This document shows, piece by piece, positions 30,821 through 39,037 of a stretch of 64,000 bases of DNA (position 1 is the stretch's first letter; each line of letters begins with the position of its first letter). The notes under the pieces are model-generated. The model was given only the letters and a program-made list of their open reading frames with translations, made no database searches and was not told where the DNA came from. The DNA comes from an uncultured Collinsella sp. GTDB lineage: Bacteria > Actinomycetota > Coriobacteriia > Coriobacteriales > Coriobacteriaceae. The position numbers were made by a program, and so were the translations under genes. Location: NCBI GenBank assembly GCA_937982065.1, contig CALJMO010000054.1:47000-110999 (forward strand), in the 5' to 3' direction.

Positions 30821-31588
30821 CTACTCGCCTGCCTTGACGACCATAGAAGCGAAGTCGGCAGCCTTGAGCGAAGCGCCGCCCACGAGGGCGCCGTCAACGT
30901 CGGGCTTGGCGACGAGCTCGGCGATGTTGCCGGGCTTAGCGGAACCACCGTACAGGACGCGGATGCCGTTGGCGAGCTCCTCGCCGAACATCTCCTTGAG
31001 GGTCTCACGGATAGCGCCGCAGACCTCCTGAGCGTCCTCGGCGGTAGCGGTCTTGCCGGTGCCGATGGCCCAGATGGGCTCGTAGGCGACGACGACCTGC
31101 TTGGGGCAGGTGATCTCAAGGCCAGCAAGGCCTGCCTTGACCTGGTTCACGACGTGCTCGACATAGGTGCCGGCCTCGCGGACCTCAAGGGACTCGCCGC
31201 AGCAGAAGACGGGAACAAGACCGGCGGCAACGAGGGCCTTGGCCTTCTTGTTCTGGTCCTCGTCGGTCTCATGGAAGTAATCACGACGCTCGGAGTGACC
31301 GATGATGCAGTAGGTGCAGCCAGCGGACTTGAGCATGTCGCAAGAAGACTCACCGGTGAAGGCACCCTTGGCCTCCCAGTACACGTTCTGTGCACCGAGG
31401 GCGATGGGGGCAGCCTGAATGCGGTCATGAACCGTGGTGATGTCGATGGTCGGAGGGCAGACGAGCACCTCGACGCCAGCCGGAACCTCGGGCAGAGCCT
31501 GAGCCAGCTCGTCGGCGAGCTTGGCGGCCTCGGCGACGTCGTTGTTCATCTTCCAGTTACCAGCGATAAGAAGGGTGCGATTAGGCAT
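30821..31588 (-). CDS. tpiA: Triosephosphate isomerase
   Basis: 255 residues from ATG 31588. Catalytic residues: Lys in GNWKMN, His in IIGHSERR, Glu in VAYEPIWAIGTG, and the phosphate loop VLYGGSAKPGN. The start overlaps the pgk stop by 8 nt (ATGCCTAA), with GGAGG inside pgk, so translation is coupled. Confidence 0.97.
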   Translation of the reverse strand: MPNRTLLIAGNWKMNNDVAEAAKLADELAQALPEVPAGVEVLVCPPTIDITTVHDRIQAAPIALGAQNVYWEAKGAFTGESSCDMLKSAGCTYCIIGHSERRDYFHETDEDQNKKAKALVAAGLVPVFCCGESLEVREAGTYVEHVVNQVKAGLAGLEITCPKQVVVAYEPIWAIGTGKTATAEDAQEVCGAIRETLKEMFGEELANGIRVLYGGSAKPGNIAELVAKPDVDGALVGGASLKAADFASMVVKAGE

Positions 31589-32771
31589 CGAGAAGCGCCT
31601 CCACTCCGGGCAGGGCCTTACCCTCGACGAGCTCCATGGAAGCGCCACCACCGGTGGAGATCCAGCTCATCTTGTCGGCCAGGTTGAACTTGTTGACAGC
31701 TGCGACAGAGTCACCACCGCCGATGATCGAGGTGCAGTCAGCCTCGGCGACAGCCTCGGCGATAGCCTGGGTGCCGTGAGCAAAGTTGTCAAACTCGAAG
31801 ACGCCCATGGGGCCGTTCCAGAACACGGTCTTGGCGCCCTTGACGGCCTCGGCGTAAAGCTCCTCGGTCTTGGGGCCGATGTCCATACCCTCACGATCGT
31901 CGGGGATAGCGTCGGAAGCGACAACCTCGGGGACAGCGTCCTCGCCAAAGTGATCGGCAACACGGTTGTCGATGGGGAGCAGGATCTTGACACCCTTCTC
32001 CTCGGCCTTCTTGAGCATCTCGCCGGCGCGCTCGACCCAGTCCTCTTCCTTGAGGGACTGACCAACGGACAGGCCCTGAGCCAGGAAGAAGGTGTAGGCC
32101 ATGCCGCCACCGATGATCAGGGTGTCAGCGGAGTCGATGAGGTGATCGAGAACGCCGATCTTGGAGGAAACCTTGGAACCGCCGACGATGGCGACGAAGG
32201 GGCGCTCGGGCTCGGCGAAGATGCCGGTCAGCGTGTCGACCTCCTTCTCGAGCAAGAAGCCGGCGACGGCAGGCAGGTAAGCGGCGGGGCCCACGACGGA
32301 ACCCTGGGCGCGGTGAGCGGTGCCGAAGGCATCGAGAACGAAGACGTCACCATAGGAAGCAAGCTTCTTGGCGATCTCGGGATCGTTCTTCTTCTCACGC
32401 TTGTCAAAACGGACGTTCTCGAGAACGAGGACCTTGCCCGGCTCGACGGCGGCGACAGCCTCAGCAGCCTTCTCGCCGTAGGTGTCGGCGACAAAGGCAA
32501 CGTCGAGACCAGAGAGCTCAGCGAGCTTCTTGGCGACGGGCTCGAGGGACAGCTCGGGCTGGAAGCCGGTGCCCTCGGGACGGCCGAGGTGGCTCATGAG
32601 GATGACGCGAGCGTTGTGCTCAACGAGATAGTTGATGGTGGGCAGGGCAGCCTTGATACGGGTGGTGTCGCCAACGACGCCATCCTTGATAGGCACGTTA
32701 AAGTCAACGCGGACGAGAACGCGCTTGCCGTCGACATCGATGTCGCGGACGGTCTTCTTGGTAAAGGCCAT
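31581..32771 (-). CDS. pgk: Phosphoglycerate kinase
   Basis: 396 residues from ATG 32771 (AAAGG upstream). Substrate motifs RVLVRVDFNVPIKDG and MSHLGRPEG, the hinge and nucleotide-loop segments GGSKVSSKIGVLDHLI, VFWNGPMGVFEFDNFAHGT, and IIGGGDSVAAVNKF. It makes ATP from 1,3-bisphosphoglycerate. Preceded by the gapA terminator, so a separate promoter or read-through is implied. Confidence 0.97.
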   Translation of the reverse strand: MAFTKKTVRDIDVDGKRVLVRVDFNVPIKDGVVGDTTRIKAALPTINYLVEHNARVILMSHLGRPEGTGFQPELSLEPVAKKLAELSGLDVAFVADTYGEKAAEAVAAVEPGKVLVLENVRFDKREKKNDPEIAKKLASYGDVFVLDAFGTAHRAQGSVVGPAAYLPAVAGFLLEKEVDTLTGIFAEPERPFVAIVGGSKVSSKIGVLDHLIDSADTLIIGGGMAYTFFLAQGLSVGQSLKEEDWVERAGEMLKKAEEKGVKILLPIDNRVADHFGEDAVPEVVASDAIPDDREGMDIGPKTEELYAEAVKGAKTVFWNGPMGVFEFDNFAHGTQAIAEAVAEADCTSIIGGGDSVAAVNKFNLADKMSWISTGGGASMELVEGKALPGVEALLDA

Positions 32772-32826
32772 GTTTGCTTCTACCTTTCGTACGTGTCTGC
32801 CTCCCATTACGGCAGACGATTTCTTA

Positions 32827-32872
32827 TAAAAAGGGCGCGACCCTAGGGTGTAAGCCCTATAAGGCCGCGCCC
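32827..32872 (-). terminator. Terminator between gapA and pgk
   Basis: Stem GGGCGCGGCC/GGTCGCGCCC (32833-32842 with 32863-32872) with an inner AGGG/CCCT pair and a TTTTTATAA tail on the minus strand, 40 nt past the gapA stop. Partial read-through would set the gapA/pgk ratio. Confidence 0.9.
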
Positions 32873-32911
32873 TTCTTTAGACGCTCAACGAGCTATTCGT
32901 TAAAAGCTAAA

Positions 32912-33937
32912 TTAAGCAACGAACTTCTCGAAGTACTTGATGGTGCGGACCATCTGAGAGGTGTAGGAGTTCTCGTTGTCGTACCAAGAGGTGACCTGAA
33001 CGAGGGTCTGGCCGTTGCCGAGGTCAGAGCACATGGTCTGGGTGGCGTCGAAGATGGAGCCGTGGGTCTCGCCGATGATGTCGGTGGAGACGATATCGTC
33101 CTCGTTGTAACCGAAGGTCTCGGAGATGGTGGCAGCGTAGGCCTTCATAGCGGCGTTAACCTCGTCGACGGTGACCTTCTTGTCAACGACAGCGTAGAGG
33201 TTGGTGATAGAGCCGGTCGGCGTCGGGACGCGCTGGGCGGCACCGATGAGCTTACCGTTGAGCTCGGGGAGAACCAGGCCGATGGCCTTGGCAGCACCGG
33301 TGGTGTTGGGGACGATGTTGACGGCGCAGGCGCGGCTACGACGCTTGTTGCCCTTGCGCTGCGGGCCGTCGAGCGGCATCTGGTCGCCGGTCCAGGCGTG
33401 AATGGTGGTCATGATGCCGGACACGATGGGAGCGAAGTCGTTCAGACCCTTGGCCATCGGGGCGAGGCAGTTGGTGGTGCAGGAAGCAGCGGAGATGATG
33501 TTGTCCTCAGCGGTCAGCGTCTCATGGTTGACGTTGTACACGATGGTGGGCAGATCGCTGCCGGCCGGAGCGGAGATGACGACCTTCTTGGCGCCAGCGT
33601 TGATGTGGGCCTGAGCCTTAGCCTTGCTGGTGTAGAAGCCGGTGCACTCGAGAACGACGTCGACGTCGAGGTCGCCCCAAGGCAGGTTGTTGGCGTCGGC
33701 CTCCTTGTAGATCTTGATCTCCTTGCCGTCAACGGTGATGGAATCCTCGCCAGCAACGACCTCGTGATCGCGAGCGTAGTTGCCCTGCGTGGAGTCGTAC
33801 TTCAGCAGGTAAGCGAGCATGTCGGGAGAGGTGAGGTCGTTGATAGCGACGATCTCGGAGCCCTCATGACCGAACATCTGACGGAAAGCCAGACGACCGA
33901 TGCGACCGAAGCCGTTAATAGCAACCTTTACTGCCAT
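32912..33937 (-). CDS. gapA: Glyceraldehyde-3-phosphate dehydrogenase, type I
   Basis: 341 residues from ATG 33937 (GGAG upstream). NAD-binding GFGRIGRLAFRQ and the Asp of AINDL (NAD preference), catalytic Cys in SAASCTTNCLAP (about C153), and the His of TTIHAWTGDQ. It has its own promoter region with palindromes and its own terminator, suggesting separate strong regulation within the glycolytic gene row. Confidence 0.97.
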   Translation of the reverse strand: MAVKVAINGFGRIGRLAFRQMFGHEGSEIVAINDLTSPDMLAYLLKYDSTQGNYARDHEVVAGEDSITVDGKEIKIYKEADANNLPWGDLDVDVVLECTGFYTSKAKAQAHINAGAKKVVISAPAGSDLPTIVYNVNHETLTAEDNIISAASCTTNCLAPMAKGLNDFAPIVSGIMTTIHAWTGDQMPLDGPQRKGNKRRSRACAVNIVPNTTGAAKAIGLVLPELNGKLIGAAQRVPTPTGSITNLYAVVDKKVTVDEVNAAMKAYAATISETFGYNEDDIVSTDIIGETHGSIFDATQTMCSDLGNGQTLVQVTSWYDNENSYTSQMVRTIKYFEKFVA

Positions 33938-34009
33938 TGTGTCTCCTTTCGTAAGGCCCCCGCGAGCTACAGCGCCCGCCGTTGAGGCCCACAAACTAAC
34001 CACTCGCCT

Positions 34010-34070
34010 AATATACCTTTTTTTTGACTTGAATTTCACGAGAATGCTCGAAATTGAAAATCAAATTTTC
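34010..34070 (-). promoter_or_regulatory. gapA promoter region with two palindromes
   Basis: A TATATT -10 box (34015-34010) lies about 70 bp before gapA; no -35 hexamer is convincing, which suggests an activated or atypical promoter. Just upstream are the inverted repeats AATTTC-N12-GAAATT (34032-34055) and GAAAAT-caa-ATTTTC (34056-34070), candidate operators. Confidence 0.55.
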
Positions 34071-34130
34071 GTTAAAGCGTTTTAAAGAGTAAAACAGCAG
34101 TTCAATCCCTATATAAGCAGTTTCGCTCAA

Positions 34131-35060
34131 CTACCTGTTTGCTTCAATGAGCTTTTCAAGCCTCAAAACTCGATGGTAGAGGGCCGACTTCGACAAGGGA
34201 GGGTCAGCCATCTCCCCCAGATCGCGCAGTGACAGATCAGGATAGCGCTCGCGCAGGTCGCAAAAGACCGCCAAGGCGTCCGGAAGCGTGTCGCGCAAAC
34301 CCCGCTGTTCGAGCTCATCGATCAACGTAAGCTGATGCTGGGCGGCACCCGCACTTCTGGTCTGATTGGCCAGCTCGGCATTCACGCGACGGTTTACGTC
34401 GTTCTTAACCAATTTGACCGCGCGCGCTTCCTCGATCTCGGCAACGCTGCGCTTGGCGCCGACCAGCTTTAGAAGCTGCTCGATCTCCTCGGCGCTCTTA
34501 ATGTAGACGGCAAAGGATCCGCGCCGCGCGTTAACGCGCGCATGGACCCCAATCTGCTCCAATAGATCGCAAAGCCCCCGGGCATACTGCTCGCCCTGCA
34601 CCGCAATCTCCAAATGAAAATCGCCGCGTGGATCGGCCACGAAACCGCCGGCGATGAGCGCGCCGCGGATGTAGGCAAGCCTGCAGCAGGGACGGGCAAC
34701 GATGTGCCGGGGAACACCAGCGACGAGCCCTCCCCTGCGGTCGAGAATGCCCAGCAGCACCAGAGCCTTGTCCAGGTCGGGCTGATCGGGCAGGGTAATG
34801 AGATAGTTACGGACCTTATGCAAGACCGATTTACGAACGGTGAATTCCGTTTTGAGCTTAAGGATGCGATGCGTCAGTGTGATCATCGTGCGCGCGACGG
34901 CACCCGTCTCGGTCGCGACCGTCAAACGATACCGCCCGGAGCCGGCCAGCGAAAGTGTACCGCTCACACGCGTCAGGGCGGCAAGCGTCGACAAATCGCA
35001 GTATTCACATTCGGGTTCGCAGCGCGCGAGCTCGTCACGCACCTCGGCGGTAAACGACAT
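34131..35060 (-). CDS. whiA: WhiA-family DNA-binding regulator
   Basis: 309 residues. N-terminal SFTAEVRDELARCEPECEYCDLSTLAAL, the degenerate LAGLIDADG-like domain (CRLAYIRGALIAGGFVADPRGDFHLEI), and a C-terminal helix-turn-helix (DLSLRDLGEMADPPLSKSALYHRVLRLEKLIE). WhiA controls sporulation in Streptomyces and cell division in Bacillus. It lies 6 nt after rapZ, the usual pairing. Confidence 0.95.
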   Translation of the reverse strand: MSFTAEVRDELARCEPECEYCDLSTLAALTRVSGTLSLAGSGRYRLTVATETGAVARTMITLTHRILKLKTEFTVRKSVLHKVRNYLITLPDQPDLDKALVLLGILDRRGGLVAGVPRHIVARPCCRLAYIRGALIAGGFVADPRGDFHLEIAVQGEQYARGLCDLLEQIGVHARVNARRGSFAVYIKSAEEIEQLLKLVGAKRSVAEIEEARAVKLVKNDVNRRVNAELANQTRSAGAAQHQLTLIDELEQRGLRDTLPDALAVFCDLRERYPDLSLRDLGEMADPPLSKSALYHRVLRLEKLIEANR

Positions 35061-35066
35061 GCAGAC

Positions 35067-35987
35067 CTATGCTTTCGTGTTGGCGCGCGACAGGTCGCGA
35101 TGGGAAATGCTCACGTGATATTGGGCGCCTTCCAAATAACGTGCCGTGGCCTCGGCGATGGCAACGCTGCGGTGTTGACCGCCCGTGCAGCCGATGGCAA
35201 TAGAAAGCTGTGGCTTGCCCTCCGCGATATAGCCGGGCATGACCGTATCGAGCAGCTGCGTCCAAGCCTTCCAGAACTCCTGGGTCTTGGGATGGTCCAA
35301 AACAAAGTCAGAGACTTTCTTATCGAGACCGGTCATGGTGCGCATCTCGGGATCGTAGAACGGATTGGGCAGGAAGCGAACGTCGATCATAATGTCCGCC
35401 TCGACGGGCATACCGTGCTTAAAGCCAAACGAGAACACGTGAACGTCCATGAGCTGCTGGTCGGACAACTCGGAAAATGCCATACGCAGCTTGTTGCGCA
35501 GCGCAGAGGTGCGCAGACGGCTCGTGTCGATAATCATATCGGCTCGATCGCGCACACCCTGCAGCTGCAGGCGCTCGCGCTGAATCGCATCGGCCGTAGT
35601 CTCCCCCGGTTTGGCAATGGGATGACGGCGGCGATTTTCGCTGTAGCGACGAATCAGTACCTCGTCAGAAGCCTCCAGGAACACGATGTCGCAGCTCATC
35701 TCGTGCTCTTCGAGCGCGGCGACCGCATCGAGCAGCTCATCGAACAAGCCCTGGCTACGCAAATCGCAGGTGACGGCGAGATGCCTGCCCACGCCCGTAT
35801 TGATGCCGACGAGCTCGGCAAGCTGGGCGATAAGACGCGGAGGCAGATTATCGATGCAAAAATAGCCCATGTCCTCGAACACGTGCATGGCCTGCGTGCG
35901 GCCCGATCCGGACATTCCGGTGATGATGACGATATCGGGGATGCGCTCCGAGCGCTCCGCCGCATCCATGGCATCTCCCTTTTGCAT
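35067..35987 (-). CDS. rapZ: RapZ/YvcJ-family nucleotide-binding protein
   Basis: 306 residues from ATG 35987 with an ideal AGGAGG 5 nt upstream; ATG 35969 also has a good GGGAG. P-loop GMSGSGRTQ carries Arg where many homologues have Lys, a common variant in actinobacteria. Other marks: IDNLPPRL, FLEASDEVLIRRYSENRRRHP, FSFGFKHGMP, VRFLPNPFYDPEMR and IGCTGGQHRSVAIAE. It forms a pair with whiA. Its targets in this group of bacteria are not known. Confidence 0.95.
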   Translation of the reverse strand: MQKGDAMDAAERSERIPDIVIITGMSGSGRTQAMHVFEDMGYFCIDNLPPRLIAQLAELVGINTGVGRHLAVTCDLRSQGLFDELLDAVAALEEHEMSCDIVFLEASDEVLIRRYSENRRRHPIAKPGETTADAIQRERLQLQGVRDRADMIIDTSRLRTSALRNKLRMAFSELSDQQLMDVHVFSFGFKHGMPVEADIMIDVRFLPNPFYDPEMRTMTGLDKKVSDFVLDHPKTQEFWKAWTQLLDTVMPGYIAEGKPQLSIAIGCTGGQHRSVAIAEATARYLEGAQYHVSISHRDLSRANTKA

Positions 35988-35994
35988 GTGTGCC

Positions 35995-36034
35995 TCCTAA
36001 AACAAGCGCGGGACCCGGCCAGCGGATCCCGCGC
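35995..36034 (-). terminator. Terminator of the nan unit
   Basis: A perfect 8-bp stem GCGCGGGA/TCCCGCGC (36006-36034) extended by CC/GG pairs, followed on the minus strand by TTGTTTTA, 52 nt past the nanE stop and just upstream of rapZ. Confidence 0.8.
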
Positions 36035-36085
36035 GATCAATTGCCTTTATTGAGTATACCGCCCCAAGCGGATACGAGGCCTGTC

Positions 36086-36772
36086 TTACGCCTCAAGCGC
36101 AGCCTTGAACCAACTTGTAATACTCGTGGGGTGCGTGATGGCGGTGCCGACGACAACGGCCCAGGCGCCCGCATCAATCGCGGCGCGGGCCTCCTCGGGC
36201 GTGTGCACGCGGCCCTCGCAGATGATGGGGAGACCGGGGAATTCCTCGGTCGCCTGACGCAGGAGCGGCAGATCGGGGCCATCGGCCATGGTGCAGTCGA
36301 TGGCGGCGACACCGTGAGAAAGCGTGGTGGATACCAGGTCGAAGCCCATATCAACCGCGCGGCGAATGTCCTCAATGGTGGCACAGTCGGCCATCAGGAG
36401 CACACCCTCCTCGTGCAGCGGGCGGAAGGTGTCCTCGACGGTCTTGCCATCGGGACGTGGGCGATCAGTGGCGTCGATCGCCACGATATCGGCACCCGCA
36501 GCAACGCAGGCGCGAGCGTGGCGCAGCGTCGGCGTGATGTAAACGCCCTCGTGCCCATCCTTCCACAGGCCGATAACGGGGACCTCGCAGCGGCCCTTAA
36601 TGGCGGCGATGTCGGCAAGGCCCTGGCAGCGAATGGCGGCGGCGCCGCCGAGCTCGCAAGCGCGAGACATTTGAGCCATGGTCTCGGGCGTGCGAAGCGG
36701 CTCGCCCATATACGCCTGAACGCTCACGACGAGCTTGCCCTTCAGGGATTGAATCAAAGGATCGACGGTCAT
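36086..36772 (-). CDS. nanE: N-acetylmannosamine-6-phosphate 2-epimerase
   Basis: 228 residues from ATG 36772. TIM-barrel epimerase motifs: LKGKLVVSVQAYMGEPLR, the AIRCQG segment, VPVIGLWKDG, ITPTLRHA, IVAIDATDRPRP, ADCATIEDIRRA, ICEGRVHTPEEARAAIDAGAWAVVVGTAITHP. It converts ManNAc-6-P to GlcNAc-6-P. It follows the ROK kinase across a 140-bp spacer holding a long hairpin, and is the last gene of the nan row. Confidence 0.95.
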   Translation of the reverse strand: MTVDPLIQSLKGKLVVSVQAYMGEPLRTPETMAQMSRACELGGAAAIRCQGLADIAAIKGRCEVPVIGLWKDGHEGVYITPTLRHARACVAAGADIVAIDATDRPRPDGKTVEDTFRPLHEEGVLLMADCATIEDIRRAVDMGFDLVSTTLSHGVAAIDCTMADGPDLPLLRQATEEFPGLPIICEGRVHTPEEARAAIDAGAWAVVVGTAITHPTSITSWFKAALEA

Positions 36773-36797
36773 GTTCGACTCAACCTTTCTAAAAACA

Positions 36798-36895
36798 GCC
36801 TTCTGAGACACCGCACCTTGACGTTCAAACCGTCGCTCGCGTACCGAAGTACGCTTCGCTCCTCTTTCACGTCAATCTGCGGCACCTCAGAAGGC
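36798..36895. repeat. Long hairpin F between the ROK kinase and nanE
   Basis: The outer stem pairs GCCTTCTGAG, CCGCA and TTGACGT (36798-36824) with ACGTCAA, TGCGG and CTCAGAAGGC (36869-36895), with tiny aca/cac and cc/tc loops. A 14/14-nt internal loop and a GCGTAC-cgaa-GTACGC tip follow. The architecture is like elements A and C, but the GTCCTCG/CTGCGGAAT loop motif is not present. Confidence 0.75.
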
Positions 36896-36912
36896 GCACT
36901 TGGTAGTTATGT

Positions 36913-37878
36913 TTACCTCAACGATACAAGAAGGTGTTCGGCGGCACCGATGAGCGGAGCATCGCCCTCCAGAGAACCGATGAGGATCGGCGTATCCTGA
37001 AGCGGATCGAGCGCCTGGCTGGCATAGCCCTCGTGCACCGAATCCTTCCACGTCTGTGAACGCCAATCGGGACCTTGGTGAATCACGCCGCCCGAAAGCA
37101 CGATGACCTCAGGATCCAGGATGTTAGCGAGCGAGCCCAAGCTGGCGCCCAGCGCAAAGCCGGCGTCATGGATGACCTCGGTCGCCTTTGCGTCGCCCGC
37201 ACGGCACAGGTCGTTCACGTCGCGACCGACCGAAGGACGGCTGGGGTCGACGCGACCAAAGCGCTCATCGTACATACGACCAATGGAAGTGCCGGAAGCA
37301 ACCGACTCAAGATGACCGGAACGTCCACAGGCGCAGGGAATGCCAGCGGCAGCCGAGCACTCGATGTGGCCCATATGACCGGCAGCACCATGGAAGCCCT
37401 GCATCACACGGCCGTTCTCGACATATGCGCCGCCGATGCCCGTGCCGATGCCCAAGCACAAAACGGAGAACTTGCCTTTGCCGACGCCCCAGTGGGCCTC
37501 GCCCAGAGCATGAGCCTGCACGTCGCCCACCACGGCAACGGGGAGACCAAGGTCCTCGCGCAGACGCGGCCCCAACTGAACGCCGGACCAGCCGGGCATG
37601 ATCTCGTTGGCATACGCGATGGCGCCCGTCTTGGGATCGACGACGCCTGCGGCACCGATACCGACACCGAGAACCTCGACATCGGGATTCGCCTCAAGAG
37701 CGGCCTTGATGGACGCCTCGATACGCTGGAAGACGGCCTCGCCGCCCTCCTGGGCCTCAGTAGGAACCTCGGCCTCAAATACGGGATGGGGCACGCTGCC
37801 GTCAGCCGGGTACTCCATAATGGCGGTCGCGATCTTAGTTCCGCCGATGTCGACAGAGCAGACGTACTTGTTCTCCAT
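36913..37878 (-). CDS. nanK: ROK-family sugar kinase, probable N-acetylmannosamine kinase
   Basis: 321 residues from ATG 37878 (AAGGAG upstream). ROK marks: DIGGTKIATAIMEYP (ATP site), GIGAAGVVDPKTG, GVGKGKFSVLCLGIGTGIGGAYVENG, and the zinc and catalytic region GHMGHIECSAAAGIPCACGRSGHLES, then the C-terminal VIVLSGGVIHQGP. Glucokinases share this fold; the assignment to ManNAc rests on its position between nanA and nanE. Confidence 0.85.
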   Translation of the reverse strand: MENKYVCSVDIGGTKIATAIMEYPADGSVPHPVFEAEVPTEAQEGGEAVFQRIEASIKAALEANPDVEVLGVGIGAAGVVDPKTGAIAYANEIMPGWSGVQLGPRLREDLGLPVAVVGDVQAHALGEAHWGVGKGKFSVLCLGIGTGIGGAYVENGRVMQGFHGAAGHMGHIECSAAAGIPCACGRSGHLESVASGTSIGRMYDERFGRVDPSRPSVGRDVNDLCRAGDAKATEVIHDAGFALGASLGSLANILDPEVIVLSGGVIHQGPDWRSQTWKDSVHEGYASQALDPLQDTPILIGSLEGDAPLIGAAEHLLVSLR

Positions 37879-37944
37879 GTCGTTCTCCTTAGGAGATAAA
37901 AACAACTACAGGAAATGAAGGCGGTGTTATCGCCGCAGCATGAT

Positions 37945-38050
37945 AAAGGTTTCCCAGGTGCCCGAGGTTGGGGTGAAAGTGGTCGGGCGTTGACCTAATG
38001 GGTCACGCCCGACCACTTTCACCCCAAGATCGGGTGCCTGGGGAATCTTT
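37945..38050. repeat. Very long hairpin G between nanA and the ROK kinase
   Basis: A nearly continuous ~45-bp stem spans 37945-37995 and 38001-38050 with a five-base loop TAATG. The inner arm TTGGGGTGAAAGTGGTCGGG is perfect, and the outer arm CCCAGG-CCCGA/TCGGG-CCTGGG has 2-nt mismatches. It reaches into the nanA stop codon. There is no U-tract. It probably affects mRNA decay or read-through. Confidence 0.8.
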
Positions 38051-38969
38051 ACAGGAGACCGTTGTCCTGGAGGACCTTCTTAATCGCCTCGACGTTCTCG
38101 CCGGTCATGGCCTTCACCGGGCGCGGCATGGTCGGGCTGTCGAAGATGCCCATGAGGTTCATAGCGGTCTTGAAGGCGCCGACGCCACCGGCATAGCCCT
38201 GGACGCCCGAGGTGACGTCCCAGATGTGCGAAATCTCATTGAGACGATCCTGCTCAGCCTTGACGGTAGCCCAGTCACCAGCCTGAGCGGCCTTCCACTG
38301 ACGCACGTAGCCCTCGGGCTCAACGTTAGCGAGACCCGGGACAGAGCCGTCGGCACCACCGAGGTAAGCGCCGTCGACAACAACCTCGTGACCGGTGAGG
38401 ATGCTCATCGGATGGCCGTTCTTCTCGTTCTCCTGAACGAGGTAGCGGAACGAGATGTCATCACCCGAGGAATCCTTGACGCCGGCCAGGACGCCCTCGG
38501 CGCCGAGCTTGGCAAGGAGCTTCCAGGGGAGCTTGGTGTGGACGCACACGGGGATGTCATAGGCAAAGATGGGCAGGTCGAGTTCCTCGTGCAGGATGCG
38601 GAAGTGCTCCTCGACCTCGGTCATGCCCTGCAGGGCATAGAACGGGCAGGTGGCGACGAGAGCATCGGCGCCCAGCTCCTGAGCGACCTTACCGTGCTCG
38701 ATCATGCGCTCGGTCTCGGTGTCGATGATGCCGACCAGAACGGGAACGCGGTGGTCGACGATACGGACGGCCTCGGCGATAATCTGGCGACGGCGCTCGT
38801 CGGTGGAGAAGACGACCTCGCCCGAGGAGCCCAGGAAGAACAAGCCATCGACGCCGGCATCGATCATGCGGTTGATGCTGCGCTCAAAGGAGGCAACGTC
38901 GAGCTGGTGATCTTCGGTATCGGGAACAACGACGGGAGGGATAACGCCGGTGAATTTCTGAGTTGCCAC
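38049..38969 (-). CDS. nanA: N-acetylneuraminate lyase (DHDPS/NAL family)
   Basis: 306 residues from GTG 38969 (AAGGAG 6 nt upstream). A class I aldolase of the DapA/NanA family: FLGSSGEVVFSTDERRR, the catalytic Tyr in IFAYDIPVCVH, the Schiff-base Lys in LAGVKDSSGD, and GADGSVPGLANVEPE. NanA splits sialic acid to ManNAc and pyruvate. The family also includes dihydrodipicolinate synthase and keto-deoxy aldolases; linkage to nanE and a ROK kinase supports NanA. Confidence 0.85.
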   Translation of the reverse strand: MATQKFTGVIPPVVVPDTEDHQLDVASFERSINRMIDAGVDGLFFLGSSGEVVFSTDERRRQIIAEAVRIVDHRVPVLVGIIDTETERMIEHGKVAQELGADALVATCPFYALQGMTEVEEHFRILHEELDLPIFAYDIPVCVHTKLPWKLLAKLGAEGVLAGVKDSSGDDISFRYLVQENEKNGHPMSILTGHEVVVDGAYLGGADGSVPGLANVEPEGYVRQWKAAQAGDWATVKAEQDRLNEISHIWDVTSGVQGYAGGVGAFKTAMNLMGIFDSPTMPRPVKAMTGENVEAIKKVLQDNGLL

Positions 38970-39037
38970 AAGAATCTCCTTAGTTGTCTGGCGGGCAGCC
39001 CTATGCCGCCCACTCTTGTTGGCAGTGTCCAGGCCGC

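Noticed and set aside
37925..37940. CCGCAG next to hairpin G as another loop-motif copy
   Set aside because: It lies outside the stem and has no GTCCTC partner, so it is a chance hexamer.
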